Shown piece after piece: positions 57,028 through 64,000 of a stretch of DNA of 64,000 nt. A program made the position numbers and the translations under genes. The stretch spans positions 62,001 to 126,000 of the forward strand of contig NZ_UUPU01000029.1 of the NCBI RefSeq assembly GCF_900591205.1, written 5' to 3'. How positions within the stretch are numbered: position 1 is the stretch's first letter; each line of letters begins with the position of its first letter. This DNA is from Pseudomonas viridiflava. GTDB lineage: Bacteria; Pseudomonadota; Gammaproteobacteria; Pseudomonadales; Pseudomonadaceae. Below the pieces are notes generated by a model that was given only the letters and a program-made list of their open reading frames with translations, did not search any database and had not been told where the DNA came from.

Positions 57028-57098
57028 TGTGGGAGCTGGCTTGCCTGCGATAGCAATGTGTCAGTCACATCGCTATCGCAGGCAAGCCAGCTCCCACA
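57028..57098. repeat. REPIN between hutU upstream region and hutD 3' end
   Basis: TGTGGGAGCTGGCTTGCCTG-CGATAGC and complement with a short loop around TGTGTCAGTCACA. It ends a few bases before the hutD stop and may insulate hutD from the hutU enhancer region. Confidence 0.85.
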
Positions 57099-57102
57099 GG
57101 TT

Positions 57103-57663
57103 TTAAGCGCGTGCGGTCAGTTCGATAATGCAGCTGCGGCCCGCTACCGAGATATCCAGCAAGCCAGTGTTACCGTCCACTTGCAGGCAGTCATGATGGC
57201 CCAACACCTGGTCCAGCACTGTCACCTCATCCGCCACACTGAACACCAGCACCGTCTGCGCGGTGCTGAAAAAGCGCTGCACGCCATCCACCCACTGCAA
57301 GCGCGCATGGTAACGCTGCGGCGAATAAATCAGGTTGAAATCGCGGATCGGCCCGGTGATCAAACGGCACGATACCTGGCTGTCACCGTTGAACGCGAAC
57401 GGCTGCAGCGGTAACAGGCCGCGCTGCTCTTCGCCATCCACGGTCAGGACCATGCCCGCGCCCTTGATGACCGTGATCACGCGCTGGTAACCGGCGAAGG
57501 TGGAAAACCCGCCCGATTCACCGATATCGGCGATCGACAGGCGCCAGCCAAAACCCTCCAGGCCGGTGCCCGCATCGCGGGTGATTTCTTCGGTACTGCC
57601 GCCGCCGTTTTTCCACGGCATACGGATGTAATCGGCGGCGCGCCAGACTTTCACTGCACTCAT
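57103..57663 (-). CDS. hutD: HutD/Ves family cupin
   Basis: This 186-residue cupin-fold protein (about two beta-barrel repeats) contains MPWKNGGGSTEEI near residue 16 and GFGWRLSIADI, hallmark HutD blocks. HutD is not a pathway enzyme: in P. fluorescens it is thought to bind formylglutamate or urocanate and to set an upper limit on hut expression. It overlaps hutC by four bases (ATGA), so repressor and limiter are co-expressed. Confidence 0.93.
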   Translation of the reverse strand: MSAVKVWRAADYIRMPWKNGGGSTEEITRDAGTGLEGFGWRLSIADIGESGGFSTFAGYQRVITVIKGAGMVLTVDGEEQRGLLPLQPFAFNGDSQVSCRLITGPIRDFNLIYSPQRYHARLQWVDGVQRFFSTAQTVLVFSVADEVTVLDQVLGHHDCLQVDGNTGLLDISVAGRSCIIELTARA

Positions 57664-58409
57664 TTACTGAAACGTCCTTCCAGGCTATGACGGGAACCGG
57701 GGTGGATCAAACGTGCGGCAGTCACCGGCTGGCGACCGGACCAGGTACGCCGGCGAATCAACAGGCACGGCTCGCTCGGCTCAATCTGCAGCAACTTGCA
57801 CTCGGCGGCATCGGCGAGGATCGCCTCTACCACGTGCTCGCCTTCGGTCAGCGGTGCGACCTGGTTCAAGTAGGCGTACGGCGTTTGCTGGGTAAAGTCC
57901 TGCTGCAGGTATTCCGGCGCGACCAGGGCGTTGACGAACCGGTCTTCGATTTGCACGGGAATATCGTTTTCAAAATGCACGATCAACGAGTGGAACACCC
58001 GCCCGCCCTCGCGCATTTCCAGGGCGACGGCACGCTCGGAGCCCGCAGCCTCTTCGCCCAGGTGGATAACCTGGCAGGTATGCCGATGACCGCGGGAGGC
58101 GATCTCATCGGCAATGTTGTGTACTTCAAACAGCGCCGACTGACTCTTGGGCTCGGCGACGAACGTGCCGACGCCTTGCATGCGCACCAGCAGCCCTTCG
58201 GCAGTCAGCTCGCGCAGGGCACGGTTGATGGTCATACGGCTGAAGCCCAACTGGCTGACCAGCTCGCTCTCGGACGGTACGCGATAATGCGGCGGCCAGT
58301 TGCCGTTGAGGATCTGCTGGCTGATCATTTGTTTGACGCGGGCATACAAGGGCGCCGGACTTTCGTCCATGTGGGCAGCCAGCGAAGACTTGGCAGGCGG
58401 AGTCGGCAC
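57660..58409 (-). CDS. hutC: Histidine-utilisation repressor HutC
   Basis: This 249-residue GntR-family (HutC subfamily) repressor has a winged helix at about residues 18-82 (YARVKQMISQQILNGNWPPHYRVPSE, then GFSRMTINRALRELTAEGLLVR) and a UTRA/chorismate-lyase-like effector domain that senses urocanate. The GTG at 58409 gives MPTPPAKSSLAAHMDE and follows AAGG. It lies divergently from hutF; TGTA-N2-TACA at 58479-58488 between the two is its likely operator. A much longer open frame upstream runs over hutF antisense and is not the gene. Confidence 0.95.
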   Translation of the reverse strand: MPTPPAKSSLAAHMDESPAPLYARVKQMISQQILNGNWPPHYRVPSESELVSQLGFSRMTINRALRELTAEGLLVRMQGVGTFVAEPKSQSALFEVHNIADEIASRGHRHTCQVIHLGEEAAGSERAVALEMREGGRVFHSLIVHFENDIPVQIEDRFVNALVAPEYLQQDFTQQTPYAYLNQVAPLTEGEHVVEAILADAAECKLLQIEPSEPCLLIRRRTWSGRQPVTAARLIHPGSRHSLEGRFSK

Positions 58410-58472
58410 AGGGAATCCTTGCAGGGGGAAAAGATGCATAGATTGCCGGAGTTTACCGAGCAGGCAAACGTC

Positions 58473-58488
58473 TGTATATGTATATACA
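58473..58488. promoter_or_regulatory. HutC operator candidate between hutC and hutF
   Basis: TGTATATGTATATACA is a palindrome with the core TGTA-TA-TACA at 58479-58488 and an overlapping TGTA-N2-TGTA. Same core as at the hutU operon. It lies 30 bp before the hutF ATG and 64 bp from the hutC GTG, so it could regulate both. Confidence 0.75.
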
Positions 58489-58517
58489 AATAAACACACG
58501 ACCGGGGTGCTCTGATC

Positions 58518-59882
58518 ATGTCCGCTTTCTTCGCCGAACGCGCACTGCTGCCTAATGGATGGGCCAACGATGTACGCTTTGAAGTCAGCGCCGATGGCCT
58601 GCTGACCCACGTTGAGGCCAATGCCGTCGCAGATGCCGCGGAACGGCTGAGAGGCCCGGTTTTGGCCGGCATGCCGAACCTGCATTCCCACGCGTTCCAA
58701 CGCGCCATGGCGGGTTTGGCGGAAGTGGCCGGCAACCCGAATGACAGTTTCTGGACCTGGCGCGACCTGATGTACCGCATGGTCGGCAAGATCAACCCGG
58801 AGCAACTGCAGGTCATCGCCCGCCAGCTGTATATCGAGATGCTCAAGGCCGGTTACACCTCCGTGGCCGAATTTCACTACGTGCACCACGACGTCAGCGG
58901 CCAGCCGTATGCTGACCGTACGGAGCTGTCGCGGCAGATCAGCCAGGCCGCCGCCAGCAGCGGGATCGGCCTCACGCTGGTGCCGGTGCTCTATACCCAT
59001 TCAGGCTTTGGCGGCCAGGCGCCCAACGACGGGCAGCGACGGTTTATCAACAGCACCGAAAATTATCTGGACCTGCAAGCGCGCCTCAAACCCATCCTGG
59101 CTGCGCAACCGGCGCAGCAACTGGGCCTGTGCTTTCACTCCTTGCGCGCCGTCACACCGCAACAGATCAGCGACGTGCTGGCCGCCAGCGACAAGACCTG
59201 CCCGGTGCATATCCACATCGCCGAACAGCAAAAGGAAGTCGACGATTGCCTGGTCTGGAGCGGCAAACGCCCGCTGCAATGGCTGTATGACAACGTTGAA
59301 GTGGATGCGCGCTGGTGCCTGGTGCATGCCACTCATGCAGACGCCAACGAGGTGACGCGCATGGCCAAAAGCCGAGCGATCGCAGGCTTGTGCCTGACCA
59401 CTGAGGCCAACCTGGGTGACGGGATTTTCCCGGCGGTGGATTTCCTCGCCCAGGGCGGGCGTATGGGCATCGGCTCCGACAGCCATGTATCGCTGAGCGT
59501 GGTGGAAGAACTGCGCTGGCTCGAATACGGCCAGCGCCTGCGCGACCAACGGCGCAATCGCCTGTATCGCAGTGATCAGCCGATGGTTGGCCGCACCCTG
59601 TTCGATGCCGCGCTGGACGGCGGCGCCCAGGCATTGGGCCAGCCAATTGGTCGACTGGAAGTGGGCAAACGTGCGGATTGGATAGTACTGGACGGCAACG
59701 ACCCGTACCTGGCCACGGCGATCGAGGACGGCATTCTCAACCGCTGGCTGTTCGCCGGGGGTGATCGGCAAGTGCGCGATGTGCTGGTGAACGGGAAGTG
59801 GGTGGTGCGCGATGGGCACCATGCCGGCGAGGAAGACAGCAGCCGGGCATTCACACAAGTCTTGAGGGATCTACTCGGTTAA
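58518..59882 (+). CDS. hutF: Formiminoglutamate deiminase
   Basis: This 454-residue amidohydrolase-superfamily enzyme removes ammonia from formiminoglutamate to give N-formylglutamate, the substrate of HutG. HSHAFQRAMAG near residue 57 carries the HxH metal pair; CFHSLRAVTP, VHIHIAEQQKEVDDC and VHATHADANEV supply the remaining His residues, and GSDSHVS the Asp. This makes the hut route the five-step one with HutF rather than a direct HutE/HutG1 hydrolysis. The only rightward hut gene. Confidence 0.95.
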   Translation: MSAFFAERALLPNGWANDVRFEVSADGLLTHVEANAVADAAERLRGPVLAGMPNLHSHAFQRAMAGLAEVAGNPNDSFWTWRDLMYRMVGKINPEQLQVIARQLYIEMLKAGYTSVAEFHYVHHDVSGQPYADRTELSRQISQAAASSGIGLTLVPVLYTHSGFGGQAPNDGQRRFINSTENYLDLQARLKPILAAQPAQQLGLCFHSLRAVTPQQISDVLAASDKTCPVHIHIAEQQKEVDDCLVWSGKRPLQWLYDNVEVDARWCLVHATHADANEVTRMAKSRAIAGLCLTTEANLGDGIFPAVDFLAQGGRMGIGSDSHVSLSVVEELRWLEYGQRLRDQRRNRLYRSDQPMVGRTLFDAALDGGAQALGQPIGRLEVGKRADWIVLDGNDPYLATAIEDGILNRWLFAGGDRQVRDVLVNGKWVVRDGHHAGEEDSSRAFTQVLRDLLG

Positions 59883-59900
59883 CCGGCACCCGCATAACCA

Positions 59901-59988
59901 ATGTGGGAGCTGGCTTGCCTGCGATACAGACACCTCGGTGTATCAGCTACACCGTGGTGATGCTATCGCAGGCAAGCCAGCTCCCACA
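59901..59988. repeat. REPIN between hutF and the lipocalin gene
   Basis: ATGTGGGAGCTGGCTTGCCT-GCGATA and complement, with an internal CACCTCGGTGTA/CACCGTGGTG loop; it separates two convergent genes and no separate T-tailed terminator is visible. Confidence 0.85.
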
Positions 59989-60010
59989 TTGGATCGGTGG
60001 TGCTTTCGGG

Positions 60011-60580
60011 TTACTGCGAAGTCTTCGCCATCTGCTTGTCCGACGTACGCCAGATCAAACGCGTGGTGTCATACCCCTGCTGTCGCGCCCTGCTCAGCAG
60101 GTCTTCGCGGGTGTCGGCGCTCACCGTCGGCGTACGCGACAAAATCCACATATAGCGCCGGCTTGGGCTGCCGACCAGGGCAGTCTTGTAATCGTCGCTG
60201 ACGTACAGCACCCAGTAATCGCCCTTGGCGACGCCCGGCAACAGCGCGGTAAACCAGTTATTGAATTCCACCCAGAGCTTGTCGGTCTTGCCGGGCACTT
60301 GCGGCGTGGCCGTGCCCTTGGCTTCTTCCCACTTCCACTCAGTCGTCAGGCAGCGGTTGAACACCGACATATCGCCATCAGGCAGCAAGGTATAGCGGGC
60401 TTCGGACTGCGCGCAGTTGCGCTGGAAGTACATCGGCAAGCGGGCCAACTCATACCAGGTGCCCTGGTAACGCTTGAGGTTGACGTTGCTGGCTGTCTTG
60501 GGTTGCAGATCATCGCCAGAATGGCTGGCACAGCCCGCCAAAAACAGGCTGGCACAAAGGCACAAAACAAAACGCATCAT
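60011..60580 (-). CDS. blc: Bacterial lipocalin (Blc-like lipoprotein)
   Basis: This 189-residue protein begins MMRFVLCLCASLFLAGCASH, with the lipobox LAGC at about 14-17, so it is a lipoprotein. The lipocalin fold starts at VNLKRYQGTWYELARLPM, the first conserved region, and runs through TDKLWVEF and VLYVSDDYKTALVGSPSRRYMWILSRTP. Blc-type lipocalins bind fatty acids or lysophospholipids at the outer membrane. A lipoprotein of unknown function follows upstream, possibly in the same leftward unit (30 bp apart). Confidence 0.9.
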   Translation of the reverse strand: MMRFVLCLCASLFLAGCASHSGDDLQPKTASNVNLKRYQGTWYELARLPMYFQRNCAQSEARYTLLPDGDMSVFNRCLTTEWKWEEAKGTATPQVPGKTDKLWVEFNNWFTALLPGVAKGDYWVLYVSDDYKTALVGSPSRRYMWILSRTPTVSADTREDLLSRARQQGYDTTRLIWRTSDKQMAKTSQ

Positions 60581-60610
60581 TCTTCTTCTCCCGCAGGCTC
60601 TCGCCCCGGT

Positions 60611-60865
60611 TTACTTCAGGCCTTGCCCGGAAAACATCAGAACCTTGTCACCGGCATATTGAACACTGATAAAGCTGTTTTTATCGCCCCAGGTACAGCT
60701 GGACATACCCAGTGCGCCGGAACAATCGGTTGGCGTACCCAGCAGCGACTCCACCTCGGCCTTGGCCATGCCGGCCGACAACTTTGCATAATTTTCTTGA
60801 TTGACCTTGCTGCAAGCGGCCAACAGCACGCAAAAAGCCAGCAGAGCGAGACGGCGTAACGACAT
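60611..60865 (-). CDS. Small lipoprotein, DUF3862/BamE-like
   Basis: This 84-residue protein starts MSLRRLALLAFCVLLAACSK, with lipobox LAAC. The remainder (NYAKLSAGMAKAEVESLLGTPTDC) has the 'helix plus LLG-P' look of SmpA/BamE-type domains, with two cysteines further on (CSGALGMSSC). The ATG at 60865 was chosen because it gives the signal directly; longer in-frame starts do not. Function unknown. Confidence 0.8.
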   Translation of the reverse strand: MSLRRLALLAFCVLLAACSKVNQENYAKLSAGMAKAEVESLLGTPTDCSGALGMSSCTWGDKNSFISVQYAGDKVLMFSGQGLK

Positions 60866-61047
60866 GGAAAAACTCCTGGAGGGGCCAAGCAGCTTGGGTA
60901 TCTGCCAGAAGCTTAGAAGGGAAAAGAGGTGTCTGGTTCCCGACAGGGGGCGGTATTTATTTTTGCGTGGGAGCATTTTTTTGAGATTGTGAAGCAACTC
61001 ACTTAAAGCCGCGACCGATTGGTCATCACCAAGCTGGTTGTGAATCC

Positions 61048-61200
61048 GTGAGTCAGGCTCTGCTGCGTATCGAAGCCCACCTCGCGCGGGCTCAACGCCT
61101 GAACAAACTGAGAGGCTTAACCTCCGCCATTACCGCATCTCTTATGTGGAAACACGCGGAAAAACCTGCAAGCATTGCTACTAAAAAGCCTATTCAGTAA
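61048..61200 (+). CDS. Possible small ORF or gene remnant
   Basis: A 50-codon frame from a GTG at 61048 has ordinary codon usage (SQALLRIEAHLARAQRLNKL, then AITASLMWKHAEKPASIATK), and it stays open upstream to about 60985 without a good start or SD. It may be a short gene, or the end of a decayed one. I do not recognise it. The rest of 60866-61245 holds nothing else I can identify. Confidence 0.2.
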   Translation: MSQALLRIEAHLARAQRLNKLRGLTSAITASLMWKHAEKPASIATKKPIQ

Positions 61201-61245
61201 AGCAAGCAGGGCTGGTTTGCTACTACCCCCACGCCACGGCTCGCA

Positions 61246-61767
61246 TCATTTTTTTACGTAACGCTCTTTGATCGTGAGCGTGCATCTATAGCCAATCCTT
61301 GAACCACTCATACCTAAATAACCGCTACTGTCGCGCCATGCCAAATAGCCAACATTATAGATACTGATTTCCAGCTCGGCAGTTACGTCCTCAACAAAAT
61401 CAGCCAAAGAGAGCTTAACAGTTTCGGCATCAGACGAAAATATAAAAGGCTCACCATTTTCCTGTTTGGAATATAGCTTCAGATAATTATTACCTCTCTT
61501 ACCAACAAACATGCCTTTAAGTTTTGGCACATCGGGGTCTCGCTGGCTGATTCTCCACGTCCCAATATCACTCAAACGTTCAAAGTGCAGCAGGGCAGCT
61601 TTCTTTTTCCCATCAGCCACCACACCGTACTCATCACCCAGCAAAAAATCAGCCACTACCCCGCCCGGTCCAATACCGCCGGCGGCAAAGTAAACGCCTT
61701 TTCCATCCACACTCAGATAGCCTGTGAATGAGTTCTGTTGATACGTATCCATTTCGCTGACATCCAT
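61246..61767 (-). CDS. Unrecognised orphan protein (173 aa)
   Basis: An ATG at 61767 with a good SD (GAGGTG, 6 bp before) opens a 173-residue frame with low-GC codons compared with its neighbours: MDVSEMDTYQQNSFTGYLSV, a Gly-rich GGIGPGGVVADF, and a beta-rich C-terminal half (YLKLYSKQENGEPF, ISIYNVGYLAW). No signal peptide or membrane segment. No domain recognised. The neighbouring 61768-61948 sequence is unusually AT-rich, suggesting horizontal acquisition; no mobility gene or partner is visible. Confidence 0.6.
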   Translation of the reverse strand: MDVSEMDTYQQNSFTGYLSVDGKGVYFAAGGIGPGGVVADFLLGDEYGVVADGKKKAALLHFERLSDIGTWRISQRDPDVPKLKGMFVGKRGNNYLKLYSKQENGEPFIFSSDAETVKLSLADFVEDVTAELEISIYNVGYLAWRDSSGYLGMSGSRIGYRCTLTIKERYVKK

Positions 61768-61948
61768 GATTCACCTCGTATTTAACCGACAATTAATTAG
61801 CCAGTGCAACGAGGATACTAGAATGCCAAACTCATTTAGTAACCTGTGAATATCGGCAGTCTTTTATATTATTTTGCGATAATCACGCGTTCAAGTCACC
61901 AAAATAAAAATAGAACTAAAGCAAACTAAACTCGCGGGTACGCGCAAT

Positions 61949-61988
61949 AAAAAAGCCCTGCTTGCAGCATACAAGCAGGGCTTTTTTT
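61949..61988 (-). terminator. fbp intrinsic terminator
   Basis: AAAAAAGCCCTGCTTG-CAGCATA-CAAGCAGGGCTTTTTTT: a strong 10-bp GC stem with A- and T-runs on both sides, directly after the fbp stop. Confidence 0.9.
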
Positions 61989-61999
61989 ACCGCAAAGAC

Positions 62000-63013
62000 T
62001 TACGCCTTGTTGTGGTAACCGGTCACACGTTCAACTTCTTCCTTCGAACCCAGGAACACCGCCACACGCTGGTGCAGACCTTCCGGCTGAATGTCGAGGA
62101 TGCGCTGGTGGCCGTCGGTGGCCGCGCCGCCGGCTTGCTCAACCAGGAACGACATCGGGTTGGCTTCATACATCAAACGCAGCTTGCCCGGCTTGGACGG
62201 CTCACGGCTGTCACGTGGGTACATGAACAGGCCACCACGGGTCAGAATACGGTGCACGTCGGCCACCATCGCAGCCACCCAGCGCATGTTGAAGTTCTTC
62301 TTCAACGGGCCTTCCTCGCCTGCCATCAACTCGCCTACGTAGCGGGTGACCGGCTCTTCCCAGTGGCGCTGGTTGGACATATTGATCGCAAATTCCTGGG
62401 TGGAAGCAGGGATCGAAATGTCTTCGTGGGTCAGCACGAAGCTGCCCATTTCGCGGTCCAGGGTGAAGCCTTTTACGCCGTCGCCCAGGGTCAGTACCAG
62501 CATGGTCTGCGGGCCGTAGATCGCGTAACCGGCAGCCACCTGCTCAGTGCCCGGCTGCAAGAACGCTTTTTCGTTCAGGGCTTCGTTCTGGCTCAGGTAT
62601 TCGTTCGGGCAACGCAGTACCGAGAAGATGGTGCCGACCGGTGCGTTGATGTCGATGTTGGACGAGCCGTCCAGTGGGTCGAATACCAGCAGGTAGGCGC
62701 CTTTCGGGTATTTGCCCGGGATCTGGTAGGCGTTGTCCATTTCTTCGGACGCCATGCCGGCCAGGTGGCCGCCCCATTCGTTGGCTTCCAGCAGGATCTC
62801 GTTGGACAGCACGTCGAGCTTCTTCTGCACTTCGCCCTGCACGTTCTCGGTGCCCATGCTGCCCAGGACACCACCCAGTGCGCCTTTGGAGACGGCGTGG
62901 CTGATTTCCTTGCAAGCACGCGCCACCACTTCGATAAGGAAGCGCAGATCGGCAGGCGTGTTGTTGCTGCGGGTCTGCTCAATCAAATAGCGACTCAAGG
63001 TAACGCGGGACAT
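62000..63013 (-). CDS. fbp: Fructose-1,6-bisphosphatase, class 1
   Basis: This 337-residue Mg-dependent phosphatase makes fructose 6-phosphate for gluconeogenesis and the Calvin-like hexose cycling typical of Pseudomonas. MASEEMDN near residue 95, then [14 protein letters not shown] near 120 holds the DPLDGSSN metal-binding signature; [14 protein letters not shown] and [21 protein letters not shown] are further family blocks. The ATG at 63013 ([10 protein letters not shown]) follows a weak SD. Terminated by the hairpin at 61949-61988. Confidence 0.96.
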   Translation of the reverse strand: MSRVTLSRYLIEQTRSNNTPADLRFLIEVVARACKEISHAVSKGALGGVLGSMGTENVQGEVQKKLDVLSNEILLEANEWGGHLAGMASEEMDNAYQIPGKYPKGAYLLVFDPLDGSSNIDINAPVGTIFSVLRCPNEYLSQNEALNEKAFLQPGTEQVAAGYAIYGPQTMLVLTLGDGVKGFTLDREMGSFVLTHEDISIPASTQEFAINMSNQRHWEEPVTRYVGELMAGEEGPLKKNFNMRWVAAMVADVHRILTRGGLFMYPRDSREPSKPGKLRLMYEANPMSFLVEQAGGAATDGHQRILDIQPEGLHQRVAVFLGSKEEVERVTGYHNKA

Positions 63014-63123
63014 GGAAGGCTCCGGAGAATGGGGGGGGCTAAAAACCCGCGCAGTTTAGCGCGAGTCGGGGCGTATTTCCTCCTATCAGAGGATTTAAAC
63101 CCAATAGAGTTCATGGACTTTAT

Positions 63124-64000
63124 TTAACGTGCCACCGGCGGCTTGCGCAGCAAACTGTAGGCCATGGCGCCCAGGGCCGCCACGCCGAGCAGCAACACGG
63201 CCCAGAGCCCGAGCTTTTGCCAGCCCGGCGCCGCCTCGGCAGCGGCTGCGACCGCAGGCGAGCTGACCACGACTTCCCCGGCCACCTTGGCCTGCCCCAG
63301 CGTGTTGAAGCGCTCGGCGCTGTAATCCGGAATCAACGTCGACAGCGGTAAATTCGCCGCCTTCACCGTCGCATTCCCCAGCGCCAGGGTAAACGGCGGC
63401 TCACCTCGCGCCAGAAACACCAACTGCGTGGCACGCACCGCAAAGCGCAGGGTCGGGGCTTCAACGCCCAGGCCGCCGCCGCGCTCGTCCACCTGCAATT
63501 TGAGTTCGCTGACCGCCTGGCCGGGCAACTGCAACTCATCCTGCACCACGTCCTGGCCCTTCTGGCTCAAGCGGTACAGCAAGCCGTTACTCAATGGCTG
63601 CCAAGCCTGCTTGCTGTCCCTGCGCCCCGACAACGTGACGGGCGCCAGCGTGTTGGGCTGCTTCAGCTCGATACGCAGCCGTTCGAGATGAAGCCCGGTA
63701 GGCAACTGCCAGCTGTACTCCCCCGCCTTGAGTCGCGTACCGGCAAGCGGCTGCGACCACACCAACGGCAGCGGCAGGCTGCTGCTGGATGCGCTCACCA
63801 GCTTGGCCGAGGTCAGCAACGGCGCCGCCTGGCCTTGCCACACCAGGCGCAGGTAGCGCGCCGAATGCCCCGGCAGGCTGACGTCATGCTGCTCGACCCG
63901 CTCATCGGCAAACGACAAACGCGCCACTTGGCCATCGCCCCAGGGTTGCCAGTGCTGCAAGTCATCGCTGGCCTCGATGCTGAAACGCTGGAAGCCTTCC
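63124..64000 (-). CDS. DUF3999 family membrane-anchored protein (5' end outside window)
   Basis: The reverse-strand frame is open through the right edge, so the N-terminus is missing; about 292 residues are seen. The present part is beta-rich (ASDDLQHWQPWGDG, EYSWQLPTGLHLERLRIEL) and ends in a transmembrane helix (LGLWAVLLLGVAALGAMAYSLL) plus a short basic tail, so it is an extracytoplasmic domain anchored at its C-terminus. DUF3999 has no known role; in Pseudomonas it lies next to a DUF2339 membrane protein, which would be off the edge here. Confidence 0.8.
   Translation of the reverse strand, partial: EGFQRFSIEASDDLQHWQPWGDGQVARLSFADERVEQHDVSLPGHSARYLRLVWQGQAAPLLTSAKLVSASSSSLPLPLVWSQPLAGTRLKAGEYSWQLPTGLHLERLRIELKQPNTLAPVTLSGRRDSKQAWQPLSNGLLYRLSQKGQDVVQDELQLPGQAVSELKLQVDERGGGLGVEAPTLRFAVRATQLVFLARGEPPFTLALGNATVKAANLPLSTLIPDYSAERFNTLGQAKVAGEVVVSSPAVAAAAEAAPGWQKLGLWAVLLLGVAALGAMAYSLLRKPPVAR

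Noticed and set aside
57660..59000. Long 446-codon version of hutC
   Set aside because: The extra N-terminus is antisense to hutF; the GTG at 58409 gives the family start and length.
1..64000. tRNA or rRNA genes, prophage, integrase, IS element
   Set aside because: No cloverleaf, rRNA-like stretch, transposase or integrase motif was seen on reading either strand; a dedicated search (tRNAscan-SE, Infernal) would be needed to exclude small RNAs.

Overview
The window is high-GC gammaproteobacterial DNA that reads as a fluorescent Pseudomonas (P. fluorescens group). The evidence is family-level protein resemblance, the mcl-PHA cluster phaC1-phaZ-phaC2-phaD-phaF-phaI, the pilM/mrcA and rpmE-priA-argS-hslVU neighbourhoods, and a gene order that, as far as I recall it, follows the P. 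aeruginosa PAO1 block from about PA5044 to PA5110. Sixteen REP/REPIN palindromes of the fluorescent-Pseudomonas type fill the intergenic gaps. No rRNA, tRNA, CRISPR array, insertion sequence or prophage was seen. This is mostly core chromosome; the only accessory-looking stretch is about 60.9-61.9 kb.

Layout. 1-6 kb: partial pilM diverging from mrcA (PBP1A), then maeB, a secreted thermonuclease-like protein and rpmE. 6.4-13.9 kb: priA, argS, a SPOR-domain protein, the HslVU protease behind a recognisable sigma-32 promoter, and a DUF971 gene. 14.0-21.3 kb: the complete polyhydroxyalkanoate locus, with two class II synthases flanking the depolymerase, the TetR-type regulator, and the convergent phasins phaF/phaI plus a small PHA-granule gene. 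21.4-27.4 kb: tightly packed ubiE-ubiJ-ubiB, hisI-hisE, tatABC and rsmE. 27.7-35.3 kb: two tandem chemoreceptors and an amino-acid ABC transporter with two tandem binding proteins. 35.5-43.6 kb: opgGH, dtd-pip, an HSL-type hydrolase and a solo betaine/choline-type binding protein. 43.8-59.9 kb: a full histidine-utilisation (hut) regulon. 60.0-64.0 kb: lipocalin, small lipoprotein, an unrecognised orphan gene, fbp and a partial DUF3999 gene.

The hut region is the functional centrepiece. A leftward operon hutU - NCS1 permease - hutXWV - HAL paralogue - hutH - hutT - hutI - hutG is headed by a -24/-12 (sigma-54) promoter, with a palindrome CTTGTA-N2-TACAAG at the expected start site. The same TGTA-N2-TACA core lies between the divergent hutC repressor and hutF. 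Together the genes import histidine and urocanate and degrade them through urocanate, imidazolonepropionate and formiminoglutamate, then via HutF and HutG to glutamate.

Most interesting observations: (1) one of the two tandem histidine ammonia-lyase homologues cleanly lacks the Ala-Ser-Gly tripeptide that makes the MIO cofactor, and also lacks an active-site tyrosine, yet keeps the rest of the active site; (2) a 68-nt nested palindrome, drawable as a three-way junction, lies upstream of phaC1; (3) an intrinsic-terminator-like hairpin for rpmE is embedded in the signal-peptide codons of the next gene; (4) the hutU promoter/operator arrangement; (5) local duplications of a chemoreceptor and of a binding protein.
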